This document shows, one piece after another, positions 1-9,984 of a stretch of DNA of 64,000 nucleotides (position 1 is its first letter; each line of letters begins with the position of its first letter). Both the position numbers and the translations under genes were made by a program. The DNA lies in assembly GCA_022410635.1 (NCBI GenBank), contig JAJVDF010000029.1, forward strand, positions 2,849,720 to 2,913,719, given 5' to 3'. The notes under the pieces were generated by a model. The model saw nothing but the letters and a program-made list of their open reading frames with translations. It ran no database searches and was not told the origin of the DNA. Origin of the DNA: Tretioscincus oriximinensis. Its lineage: Eukaryota; Chordata; Lepidosauria; Squamata; Gymnophthalmidae.

Positions 1-400
1 TAAGCATTAACATATTAGTGGGCCCCTATTACAGATAGAGCCAGTCAGTCACTGATTTGACCTTTCAACTCCCAGAACCAAGTTCTTTGTTAGCTCCTTT
101 GTTCACTCACCCCTTTGGTTGTTACTTACCTTGTTGCAAACCTCCATCAAACTGTACAGCTTGTTCCCTTGGCCGACCGCCGGGTTTGCTTTCCCCAGCA
201 AGAGGCCTACTGTCGGCCTTTTGTTTTAAATTACAAGAATTCCTTGAATGTGCCGCGGACACCGAAGGATCCTAACAGGATCCTAAATGCTAGCATTCAC
301 TTGATGCTATCGATGCCATTACCTTTCTCTTGTCATTGATCGATCATTGGAAATTCAANATCCATGCTCTATTTCTCACAGTGATGGTGCCTATTAATCT

Positions 401-515
401 GCTTGCATCGCTAACTTTTGAACAGCTAGGCTGGCTGAAGCTAAGACCAGTAGAGGGTGCCCACACCTGTCCACGGCAGCCACATGAGGCCTCGAACGCT
501 GACCACAGTTGAAAA
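401..515. repeat. Degenerate SINE-like fragment
   Basis: The text around 421-500 (aggctggctgaagctaagac, then a block about a remaining tail of gain and bracketed pyrimidines) resembles the block at about 42470-42600, which sits in a clearer copy of a squamate interspersed repeat. Only part of the element is visible and no target-site duplication was found. The rest of 1-655 shows no gene I can support; the short open frames there have no recognisable domain. Confidence 0.3.
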
Positions 516-655
516 GCCATTGTTCCTAATCTCTGCACCACTGTGAAACGATCTCGTTTATAGAAAAGGCTGAACACAAAGGAAGAGGACAGCACAGGGT
601 GTGGGCAGATAGCGTCATCGAGGCAGTAGACTCGAGTTTTAAGAGAAGAACAGAA

Positions 656-1033
656 GGTTGAATAGAATAGAATAGAATAGAATTCTTTATTGGCTAAGTG
701 TGATTGAACACACAAGGAATTTGTCTTTGGTGCATATGCTCTCAGTATACATATATGCTGTTTGCTGGTTCATTTGTTGAGAACTGATTCTTTAGCTTTT
801 TCAGAGTAGTTTCTTTTTGCTGCTCTGATCTCCCTTGTTAGTACATTTCTGGCCTGATTGTACAGCATTCTGTCACCTTTTCTGTAGGCTTCCTCTTTGG
901 AATGACGTAACTGCTTGAGTTTAGCTGTGAACCAAGGTTTATTGTTACTGTATATTCGCAAGTTCCTGGTTGGTACACATAGGTCTTCACAGAAGCTGAC
1001 ATATGATGTTACAGTATCTATGAGTTCATCCAT
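656..1033 (-). mobile_element. LINE fragment with (AATAG)n tail, minus strand
   Basis: Read on the minus strand, 1033-770 encodes 87 residues typical of the region ahead of the reverse transcriptase in CR1/L2/Rex-type LINEs: an NNKPWFTAKLKQLR block, then an AYRKGDR block and an IRAAKRNYSEK block. The open frame then stops. The 3' end at 656-715 reads AATAAAGAATTC followed by repeated TATTC units, which is an (AATAG)n microsatellite on the plus strand. LINEs with this tail are known from snakes and lizards as microsatellite seeders. Most of the ORF is missing between the coding piece and the 3' UTR, so this is a dead internally deleted copy. The exact family is uncertain. Confidence 0.7.
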
Positions 1034-2834
1034 AGATAATATAAGAAGAAGATTCCCTTCAGGTTGAGAAAGATGGGGTATAAAAACCGACTCCTAACTC
1101 TCCTGCCCATCAGCTTCATAAAATGCCCCCTGGTTCTGGTGTTGTGATTGATAAAAAAAAAATCTCTATCCACTTTTCCCACATCTTGTACGATTTTGAT
1201 ATTCTTCAGTCATGCAAATTATTAAACACTCCTTTCAAGGATGACAAATCTTCGATATTACATCTTTATTTCGTAAGGGAGGAGTTCTATCTCCATGATC
1301 ATTCTGGTTGTCTTTTTTCTTAATTTTTGTCTAGGTTTGATTTTCAAGTGTTTGAGCTTTGATCTCAGACTTTTTGAAGAACAAAGTGCAGCTAATTAGC
1401 AACTCTGAAATGCTCATCTTGGTGGCTTCTTTAATGAAATGTTCTTATGTTAAATCCTTTTAAGGTTATAGCCATACACATTTTAAAAAGCAGTTCAAAA
1501 GCTTTTTAGAGGTAACAGCATGTGGATGTTAATCCATCTTTAATTTGCATTAATATCCAGAAGATTCACCTTAGTCTTGCATGTGGATTAGAGACATTAT
1601 TACATGTGTGTGCAGCACAAGTCTTGTCTCCTTATTCCTTGGGGAAGTTGTTTGAAATATACTGTGCAAAGGACACATTGTATCTCTGAATCTAAAATTT
1701 TGCAAAATCTAAGAGAAACTGGAGGAACATGTTATTTTTTGTATTATCAAACCATCTTTATAATTTCTTGTTACTGTATGGAGAAATGCTTCTATTCTGA
1801 CCCATCCCAAACAATAGTTTTTATTTCAGTATTTTATTTAGTCCTCTCCATCCTTCCTATTTGTTGTTTACCCTTAATTCTGCTGTATTTAGCAAAAAAC
1901 TTTTAAATTTTCCTGTCACTTAATCTGTTTGCTTCATAGCACAAAATACGTGTGTTTTGGTTGGTGTTTCTTTTCTCAAAGGAGCAATCAGATTCTATTT
2001 GATTCATGGTGGATCTATTTGTTGTTTTTAGTTCGTGATATGTTTAGTGACCATCTCTAGGTCATTGCTAAAGACATCTTTTTTTATTCTTCCTTGGTTT
2101 CCAACTATACATCACAGTTGAAAAGCTTATTGCATTAATGATGTTTTGTTGATAGGAAAATCTCCTNTCATGACCTTGACAGAGTTGTTATTGTGTTTTC
2201 CATTACAATTTTACTTTTTCACAAATCTCCAGCACATTGTCTGATTTTCTGCATTTGAGAGCTCAAGAGAATAAAACTGTCTCCCACTTTTAGTTCTTCA
2301 TCATCAACTGTAAATTTCTCACTTACACAAGCTGACTTCCCTTTGGTCTTCTTTATGCTGCGTTTAACATTAATCTAGATTTTCCACTCACTGTTTTCAC
2401 TCTGATAACAAGTTCAGAGTTTTCTTTATTTTCTGTTACCCAAAAAGTGCTGCCTGCATCATCCATATTGTTAATTTTTCAGTCCCCTATCTGAACTTCA
2501 GCCTTTATCTAATCTAACATTTTTACACGTTTTCTATACAATTAAACAGAAATAGGAAAAATATGCAGTTAATCTCCTGAGAGATCTAAAGAACAGGAAT
2601 GTCTTTTCTTGGCTTTCTGATCATATGGAAGTCCCCAGGACCATCTCAGAAGTTGCTGTGATCTTTAGAGCTAGCATGGAGACTGGTGTGGAATAGGCTA
2701 TAACAATGAAGATGTATACCAGGAACAACCTGCCCCAACTTAGTACAGATTGCCTATGCTGGTATTAGGTGGTGGCTCTGTACTAAAATAGTCCAGGTAA
2801 CTCTGGGAACAGGGTATGAATGCAGGCATTTCTA
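1034..2834. other. AT-rich sequence, no gene recognised
   Basis: The open frames here are short (66 and 100 residues) and low in complexity, with hydrophobic AT-driven codons and no domain I recognise. No splice-flanked exon, tRNA or clear repeat boundary was identified. About 1081-1115 may be the tail end of a SINE. Confidence 0.4.
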
Positions 2835-2837
2835 AAT

Positions 2838-3000
2838 TGGGTGATTTGGGGACAATCACAGTTCTTTAGAACTCTCTCAGCCCCATCTATGTCACAGGAC
2901 ATCTGTTGTGGAGAAAACAACAAAAAGCTACGTGCACCGCTTTTGGTTGGCCGCCATGAGACCTTAAGGTAGAGGGCGAGGAATAAGGATAAAGAAATAG
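2838..3000 (+). repeat. SINE 3' portion (tRNA-headed squamate SINE)
   Basis: This segment matches the clearer copy at 25797-26050 over its body: cacagttctttagaactct, a tcacaggacatctgttgtgg-type block, the gagaaaacaacaaa block, and the terminal ggtagagggcgaggaataag segment. The tRNA-like head is missing or degraded. It is a dispersed fossil copy. Confidence 0.6.
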
Positions 3001-3498
3001 TTACTGTGCGTAGAATGACTCCTGCTTCAACTTTTTTAAAATGTTGAAAAAAAATCTCTCTTCTACAGTATTTTGAACAGTTTGTCTTATTGCACTTTTA
3101 AAAGGTTTGGATTACGTTCAAACTAGTAGCATTAAGCCCAGTCTCGGTGCCTGAAATGAGGTCAGACATTTTAGCCTCCCTTCCCCCCACTTTCCCCTAA
3201 TGGCCCCTTCCTCTTCCTCCCTCCTTGCCTGTTATTTTTCTTACCTTTGGTGTGGGACTTGGCTCACTCTTTTCACTGGCAAAAACGCCTGCGGATGGAG
3301 CAAATTCCCTACACCTTTGGCAGGACCCTTCACCTGGCGCTCCAAAGGCCATTGGTAGTATTCTGGCCAGACCAGAAGTGTTTGCAATCAGTATCGCTGA
3401 TTTATGTAATATGATTATTTTAGAATACTTGGGATGCATCTTGCTTCCCCTTGTCAGACACAAAAGGCACATTAAGGCTGTGTTCTTATGGGAGTGTA

Positions 3499-3900
3499 GC
3501 CTAACCAGATGCCCCCTTTTGGGGATGGGGGGGGAGACCCATTTCCCCATTTTTTGTTGAGGAAAAAAATTGGGAAAAAAATTAAACATTTTTTTGAATT
3601 TTTTTAAAATCCCTTTACCACCACTAGGGGGCTCTGGCATCTGTGGCCAGCTCCAGAAGGCACCCTCCCCTCAGTAAAAAATAAAATTTCNCACACACTT
3701 CAAAATTATTATTTTTTATTTTTAAAAATCACTGCACCATCACTAGGGGTCTCTAGCAAGTGGGGCCAGCTCCTGAAGGCACCCTTCTCTCAGTAAAAAA
3801 ATTAAAAAATTCTGATGTACTCCACAAATTCTCACATAGTTTAAAAATTCTCACACACTTAAAAAAATTCTCACATGCTTCACCGATTTCTCACGTGGGA
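3499..3900 (-). mobile_element. Nonautonomous DNA element with internal tandem units (copy 1)
   Basis: The element starts at a TA dinucleotide (3497-3498) with a terminus reading GCCTAACCAGATGCCCCC. Inside are two related units of roughly 110-120 bp, each with ctagggg-ctct and ccagctcc-gaaggcaccct blocks, followed by several short ttctcacac-type repeats. The same arrangement occurs in opposite orientation at about 9590-9981, and a short two-ended relative lies at 63555-63742. The far end near 3900 is not sharply defined. No transposase is encoded. The class is unproven; a TA target favours a Tc1/mariner-type mobiliser. Confidence 0.55.
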
Positions 3901-4604
3901 ATTTTGGAAGGGAATGCATGTTGGTGGGTAATTTGCATATTTATGAATATGCAAATTAGCATGAATATTAATTACCCCAGTTTGGGCCTCANAAAATCTG
4001 GTCAGTCCATGGGAGTGAAAAAAAGTGGTTTAGAGAACTGCAAAGTGAATTCAGTTCCCTCCACCATCTTCCTCTGTTTCCAGCTGTTTCATCATCTGCA
4101 CAAGATTTGCATTGGCTTCTGGAGTNAACGGCCATTTTTACTGCATTTTTTGATCTGAGTGAAAAAGGAGAGAATGAGACTATTTATATATNCAATCAGT
4201 TTACTGAATTTTTCACACACCCCATGATGAGTCACCGGTAAACAGTTGTTTGTCCATCCAGTTAAATGTAAACCAAAAGTGCATGAAAGCATTTTTTCTG
4301 TTCTGTTAGAATAAAAATAAAATAATACAGACTTGGTGGTGTCTGAATACATCACAGAATTTCCGTGAATTGATTCAGTGTGATAATGACTCACTGTTAA
4401 GATTTGGCACCTTATAGTTTCTCCAAGTGTTTGATCATAGAGTTAATTTAAGTGTCATCACAATTTAACAACCTTGTTCAGTTAAATTTATTTCAGTGGA
4501 TAGTTAGTCAACTGAAGTGTGTGTGTTTTATTATACACACACACTCTAGTGGAGAGGACCAAAAATTTGGCCCGTGTGTTTCGGGAGCCCACAGATACAT
4601 TTTT

Positions 4605-4812
4605 GTTCCTCCTCCCCCTCATCCCTCCTCCTTTCCCTCACTCCTTTTCTTCCTTCTCTTCATTTTCTTCTCCTTCTTCTTCCTCTTCCTTTCCCCTTCC
4701 TCCCTTGCTCCCCCTCCTCTTCTTCTTTCTCATTTTCTTCTTCCTCCTCTTCTTCCTCTTCCTAACTCCCAACTTCCTAACTTCTTCCCTTTCCTTCCCT
4801 CCCTCCTCCCTG
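4605..4812. repeat. Long polypyrimidine tract (TCC/TTC-rich)
   Basis: About 200 bp of almost pure C and T on the plus strand, built from imperfect TCC, TTC and CTTCC units. The overlapping open frames (Ser/Pro/Leu-rich one way, Lys/Glu-rich the other) are artefacts of this composition. Such tracts can form triplex DNA and often lie near promoters. It ends directly beside the CpG-rich block at 4813-4985. Confidence 0.85.
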
Positions 4813-4985
4813 TTTGGGGATTTCCGGACCAGGCCCAAGCGTGGAGCTCGATTACTCGGGGCACTACGAGGGTGCCATGTTTGTATAATGAAATCCACCC
4901 CCGATTAGACAACCGTTTGCCCAATCCAGGGCGCGGATTGGACCGTAGCAACGTACACTTTTAAAATGTACACTTCCGGTGTACA
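4813..4985. promoter_or_regulatory. Small CpG-rich block with CCAAT/ATTGG and RFX-like half-site; candidate TCTE1 promoter
   Basis: This short segment is clearly richer in G+C and CpG than its flanks. It contains CCAAT (about 4921), an inverted ATTGG about 20 bp on, and immediately after it CGTAGCAACG, whose reverse complement includes GTTGCTA, an RFX (X-box) half-site-like sequence. RFX factors drive motile-cilium genes, and the first recognised gene downstream is TCTE1/DRC5, a ciliary gene whose coding exon 1 has an acceptor-like sequence before its start and so needs an upstream 5' UTR exon. No transcription start or donor was pinned down. Assignment to TCTE1 is inference. Confidence 0.35.
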
Positions 4986-5855
4986 TCTCTCAATTAGTAT
5001 ATCTTACATATTCAGGTATTAGACATGTTCAGGAACAATTCAAGCAGTTTATGGTACTAATACTTTTAGTATTGCAGCTGGTACATCTCTGAATACTTGT
5101 TGCTGAGACATACTTGCATTGAAAAAGTTACCTGAATAACTTTTGTACCCTTGGTCTGATCCTACATCAGATCCTACAGACTGAGATCCTGCAGTCTGAT
5201 CTTAATTTTAGGACTGCAACTAGATTTTTTGCCGTCCAAGGCAAACATCAGTTCCAGCACCCATCTCCCATGAATTGGAATGGTGCAGCTGCCATTTTAG
5301 TGGCCCTTCAAGTAATCGCCCCTCCCCCCCTTTGCAGTCCTGCTTCATTTTGTTGATTTGTGTGAATGTGGCTCTTGGCTTCCACAGTTGCTTTTTAAAT
5401 ATCTAACCAATTTTCTGCAAGAATTGGTGGTGGGNGTGGGTGTTTGGCACTTGCTAACTGCTTATTTGCAATCACGAAAAAAGGAATTCTTCCCATTAGT
5501 ATTAATTTATGTATTATTCTTACAGGAATTCTTTATAGAAATTCTGTGACCCCGATTCAGTAATAATATGGGCTGTAAAGGAACAGCATGAGCCTCCTTT
5601 TATTCTCACACCTACTTTCNGAGGACAGTGATTTCAAGGAAGTAGGCATGGTCTTGAACATTGCAAAGCTTTCTGGTAACGAAGAAATTACATTAATCTG
5701 AAGCTAGGGAAGAGCAGAGCTGTGAAAAGACGTTATGAACGTTGCTTAGTAGTCAAGAATCCATTCATATGATTTTTGATGTTAAAAGCTTGAACTGTAG
5801 AATGATTGCCCCACAATAGATGATTTCATACCAAAGCCCATAGCATATAATTTCA
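4986..5855. other. No feature recognised
   Basis: Upstream non-coding sequence. Nothing in either strand resembles a known exon, RNA gene or clear repeat boundary. A small duplication (gatcctac / gatcctgc with cagtctgat) lies near 5158-5200. Confidence 0.4.
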
Positions 5856-5856
5856 G

Positions 5857-6352
5857 CCTTTTCAGCCTTGAAAGACAACTTGAGAGGTGATCTGACTGAA
5901 GTGTACAGAATCATGCATGCGGTGGATAGGGTGAATAGAGAAAAAATGTTTTCTCTATCACACCACACTAGGTCCAGAGGGCCCTCCTTGAAACTGATGG
6001 GCAGAAAAGTGAGAACAAAGGAAAGTATTTTTTCACCCAGAGGGTCATCAGCCTGTGGAATTTACTTCCTGAAGAGGTGGTAGTAGCTAACAGCTTGGAT
6101 AGCTTCAAGACAAGACTAGACAGGTTTATGGACACTAAGGGTATAAATGGGTACTAGGGTGGATGTCTGGATGCTGCCTCCGGTATGAAGCAACATGCAA
6201 TACTCCTGAAATACCATTTGCAGGGAGTCATGAACAGGTGCATATTTTGCTTTTTTCTGTTAAGACTGCCCTGGTGCATCTGGTGGGCCTCTGAGTGACA
6301 CAGAATGCTGGACCTGATGGGCTGTGGCCCGATCCAGTATGGCTCTTCTTAA
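5857..6352 (+). mobile_element. CR1/L2-type LINE 3' end (copy A)
   Basis: Encodes broken remains of the C-terminal part of a LINE ORF2. Recognisable blocks, in order, are LRGDLTEVYRIMHAVDRVN, REKMFSLS, a KVRT-K-like block, a WNLLPEEVV-like block interrupted by frameshift, and the run to the D-F-MDT-KGINGY terminus. The 3' UTR (ggatgctgcctccggtatga through gatccagtatggctcttctt) matches copies at 16.7, 24.7, 48.1 and 60.1 kb. Frameshifts show it is dead. Confidence 0.8.
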
Positions 6353-7885
6353 AATAACTTAGTGGTTTTAAGGAGCACTAGCTACTTGCTGTAAATGGAC
6401 CCTAGGCAGATCTGCAGCTCAACACAAATAATTTCCCTTTGCTCTTGACTGTTTTTTAATGATTTGCCAATTTCTTCCATTGTGATTTTGCAGGCAAGTT
6501 TATCAGTACTACTTCAAAGAGCCAGTGAGCTGCTGGACTGTCAAAGTCTGCTATCTGTTTAAAAGATTCAGAGCTTTAACACACTATGGGCTGCTGCATA
6601 TAGGCAATAGAAAGCTAAACTGAACAGCTTCACAAAGGGGAAGGAAATAATGAGTTTGATCTCTGCAGCAGCACCTGCTTTTCTCTTTGAAAGAGGAAAA
6701 TACTGTGTAGCATCAAAGTATAGTTAACCAGAAGCATGCATGATTTTGGCACTTGCTCTCACATGGTTGCAAGCATCTTCGTTGAAATTTATTAATGGGT
6801 CTTCTGAGGATAAGCGCTCTCACATTAGGATGGCTGGCATTTCATTTGGCTCACATACCATGATAAATTGGCTTGCATCCCCTCCCTTTTTTAGCGTGGA
6901 ACTGTCAATCTGTTGAACTGGAATATTGGGGAAATAGGTACAAAGAAGTTAAAGCATTTGATTTTGAGTCGAAGTTAAAGCATTTGATTTCTATGCAAAA
7001 TAGAAAATGTTTCAGATCTTGAGCTTAATAACTTTGTAACATGGTATAATTCTACGTTTATCATAACCTAAAACTTTACGGTAGAAAAAGTATTGAATTA
7101 TCTTAATTGAGACATCTGGGCACCTGCCATAATGTCTGTTCAATGACTAGACAGCCTTCAATTCTATGTTTTTTTTCTTTCTACATAGTTTGTGATTACT
7201 ATTTTAGATTCCAGACAAATGTATAGAAGAGTAGCATGGACCAGTGATTGCGCTATCTGTGATTGTGGAATTCATGAGTCAACACCAGAAATTGGGATTT
7301 TGAAACTGTTTGTTTCTGAGCCTCTTATTTCCACATTTTCATATTTGCCAGGTTACTATGAGTTGTGCTTACAGCTATTATAGCTTGACTCCAATATTGA
7401 ACTTCAAAAAATTAGCATTGCTTAGAAATGGAATATCATCAAAGTTAAAAAAAAATTCATTTCTAACCAACAAAACCTCACTAAAATGTTGCTAAGTGAA
7501 TTACTAGTGTGCCAGGAATATTGTTTGAATGCAAATGATATCAAGCATCAAGATATGTAAAATGTTACAAATATGTAGAGTCACTCTATACAAATTAATA
7601 CCCTCACTATATTTAGAGCTTTAAAGATTAAATTAGTTCTTTAAATTGCACATAGAAATGAACTGGGAGTCAGTCCATGATGCAGGAGTGTGATATGCAC
7701 ACACAAAAAATCTCTGCTAGGAGTCTTGACCCCGTTCCCAAACAACTGGACTTTCTGCACCATCTTTAAAGACAGCTTCAATGCAGTACACTGTACTCAT
7801 TCAGGAACAAATTATTAGTGTGTGTTTAACAGTGGATAAGCTACCCCCATCCAGGTAAAGTAGCTAATATAAAGCAACTGGGACC
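6353..7885. other. Non-coding upstream sequence with a small direct duplication
   Basis: No exon or RNA gene recognised. A 19-bp direct repeat (gaagttaaagcatttgatt) occurs at 6945-6963 and 6971-6989, a local slippage or repair duplication. Confidence 0.4.
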
Positions 7886-7892
7886 ACTGAAG

Positions 7893-8137
7893 CTGCTTGT
7901 ATGGTAGTGACAAGATTGTATTAATGGGCAACCTAAATTATGAATCTCATTCCTCAGTGGAATTGCTTTGTATAGTTTTAAAAATAAGCCTCCGATCCAT
8001 TTGTCGTCCTTGTCATCTACTGTGTTGTCATTGGCCACCACCAGCCTGACTTTCCATGCGTTAGCGGCAGCCAGTTTGGGGCTGATTTGAATAAAGACTT
8101 CACCACAGTCTCTCACCCCATTTGATTCAAACTGTGC
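7893..8137 (-). other. Unidentified exon-like open frame, minus strand
   Basis: On the minus strand a frame runs from a stop near 8140 down to about 7841. Its first 65-70 residues look like real protein, with mixed composition and few repeats: GEVFIQISPKLAAANAW, then KVRLVVANDN, an acidic DDKDDKW block, and GGLFLKLYKAIPLRNEIH. CpG dinucleotides are denser here than in the flanks. The residues after about 7915 look random. I do not recognise the family. It could be an orphan exon, a decayed retrogene, or a fragment of a mobile or viral element. No convincing splice pair was established. Confidence 0.3.
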
Positions 8138-8734
8138 TGAGTACTAATTTCATATCTGAGAAAGTGGATGCAGGCACAGATATATTAAAATATTTTTTGA
8201 TATTTTGCTCTTATTCCAATTACAGATTACCCATTCCTCTACAGCAAGGGTTTATTGAGCCTTATAAGGAAAATTTCAGCCAGTGAACCGTATGAGGCTG
8301 CATCCTTTCCATTAAAATACAAAACAACTTACCTCTAGAAACTATGCTTATTTTTAGTACTTTTTATTATTGAGGGAAGGTCAACATGCAATATGGTTAT
8401 TCTTTACTCTGTATATGATTTACGTGTGTTGTCATTTCAGAAGCCAATATATAGTGACCAGCAACTTGAATTGTGTTGTTTATGTAATATTTGGGGTGAT
8501 GCATTTTGAAAATGAGAAGGGTATTCATGATGCATGCAATGAAATAATTTTGAAAGAAGGGGGATTATTACTCCCAGATTATTTAGTTCAAAAAGAACAC
8601 CCTTTTTACATTATACTACTGCGTCCTAAGGCCAATAATTGTTTAATTATGCATATCCATGTGAATTATATATGAATCACTTCCTCTGCTTCAGGCTTTA
8701 TTATCAGAACGCATGAAAAATAAGTTCTGATATG

Positions 8735-8870
8735 CTTTATATACTTTATATCTCGGGACACAGCTTGGCCTGCCATAATCTACACTAGNAGGTAGATGGC
8801 AGGCTCCTATTCCGAGATATAGCCTGCAATAAGACTCCGTGGGGACAATGTGTTCATTTGTTTGATGAAT
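8735..8870. repeat. Fold-back element fragment
   Basis: Contains a ggcctgccataatctacact segment followed by the inverted ggtagatggcaggc, then cctattccgagatatagcct and aataagactccgtggggac. A related body is found at 51080-51200 and a shorter one at about 9985-10065. These look like one family of short nonautonomous inverted-repeat DNA elements. Boundaries are approximate. Confidence 0.45.
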
Positions 8871-8924
8871 ATACATCTGCTCATCCTGGTCTTTGATAGA
8901 GAGAATAATATATTCTAGGCACTG

Positions 8925-9030
8925 TCTTTGCTTTTTAGATATCCTACTCCAGCTGTTTTAATAACTATTTTATTGTGATCTGTCCTGCCCCCGGATACGA
9001 GAGGGGGGGAAGAATGTAAAAACAAACACA
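8925..9030 (+). repeat. LINE 3' tail fragment (L2/CR1-like)
   Basis: The run agctgttttaataactattt, then attgtgatctgtcctgcccc-ggatacgagag, resembles the terminal part of squamate L2-type LINEs and is also seen at about 45785-45850. Truncated and degenerate. Confidence 0.4.
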
Positions 9031-9297
9031 ATCCATGGGGGTAATTCAGCTTTACATTGGTAAAGTGGATTTTCCCTCTATATAACTAAAGACATCCTTT
9101 GCTTCTCCCTCTTATATACTTCCTCTAAAGTCATGACTGCCCATGGGAAGCTGTGCTCTGTTCAGCATAACTTTGCATTACACATTGGATTGTGGGATCA
9201 AAAGCACAATGTTATATAGGAGATATAATTGGAAGATAAACATTTTACTTAAAGATTTAAAAATAGTGTTTTAATAATGATTTGTGGTTTTTCCTAG

Positions 9298-9384
9298 GGA
9301 AAGCAATAGCAGTGATCCTGTTTGCACAGAGCTGTCATTCCACTCTAATCAAGGGCCAGAGAAAGACGTCTTTAACATCCCAAG
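9298..9384 (+). other. TCTE1: Candidate 5' UTR portion of TCTE1 first coding exon
   Basis: A plausible acceptor (tttttcctag, ending at 9297) precedes 87 bp that lead into the TCTE1 start codon. This suggests at least one upstream non-coding exon. An alternative is that transcription starts within this segment. RNA evidence would decide. Confidence 0.45.
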
Positions 9385-9568
9385 ATGCAAGAACCTGGCA
9401 CTGCAGATCCCAATGCAATTCTTCCACAAAAACTGACATCTATACCAAATCCTGCAGCAAATCCCCGTCGAATGCGACGCCTTATTGCTGAGGATCCTGA
9501 GTGGAACCTAGCCATAGTTCCACAGCTCACTGAACTATGCATTCAGCACATAGTCACTAACTTTGAAC
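9385..9568 (+). CDS. TCTE1: TCTE1/DRC5, coding exon 1
   Basis: TCTE1 (dynein regulatory complex subunit 5) is a leucine-rich-repeat protein of the nexin-dynein regulatory complex, which links outer microtubule doublets and controls dynein in motile cilia and sperm flagella. This exon gives residues 1-61 plus one base. The chosen ATG at 9385 follows caag and opens a frame ending in the conserved block RRMRRLIAEDPEW, then the LAIVPQLTELCIQHIV segment typical of the family. The donor is AAC|GTAAGT with phase 1. The four exons together encode 452 residues, somewhat shorter than the roughly 500 residues I recall for human; the difference appears to be in the N-terminal leader. The protein identity is recognised from the family sequence, not from a search. 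Confidence 0.93.
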
Positions 9569-9589
9569 GTAAGTCATGTGACCTCAGGG

Positions 9590-9981
9590 TTTTTAAAAAA
9601 TGGGAAAAAAATGTTAGATGTGCGAGAATTTTTAAACTGAGAATTTTTGGAGTACATCAGAATTTTTTTATTTTTTTGCAGAGGGGAAGGTGCCTTCAGA
9701 AGCTGGCCCCAGTTGCCAGGACTCCCTAGTGGTGGTGCAGCAATTTAAAAAAAAATTAAAAAAATGTTTTTTGAAGTGTGCGAGAAAGTTTGAGAGAATT
9801 TTTATTTTTTACTGAGGGGAGGGTGCCTTCAGGAGCTGGTCTCAGATGCCAGAGCTCCCTAGTAGTACTGCAGTAATTTTTTTCTCAGCAAAAAACATGG
9901 AATTGGTGTGTGTCCCCCGGGAGGGCAGAGTAGACACCCCAAAACCGGGTTCCCCCCCCAAAAGGGGGCATCTACTCAGCC
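9590..9981 (+). mobile_element. Nonautonomous DNA element with internal tandem units (copy 2), TCTE1 intron 1
   Basis: It starts about 20 bp after the exon 1 donor. It carries tgtgcgagaattttt repeats, the gtacatcagaattttttta block, and two units with gaggggaaggtgccttcaga-type and ccctagtggtggtgcag-type blocks. It ends in aaaagggggcatctactcag-cct before TA. This is the same architecture as 3499-3900 in the opposite orientation. The left end is not exactly placed. Confidence 0.55.
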
Positions 9982-9984
9982 TAC

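Noticed and set aside
4452..4964. 170- and 129-residue Ser/Pro/Leu-rich frames and Lys/Glu-rich reverse frames
   Set aside because: They are direct translations of the polypyrimidine tract; no domain and no conserved codon pattern.
1..9297. AARS2 exons expected upstream of TCTE1 from human gene order
   Set aside because: No frame in 1-9297 resembles alanyl-tRNA synthetase; the gene presumably lies further left.
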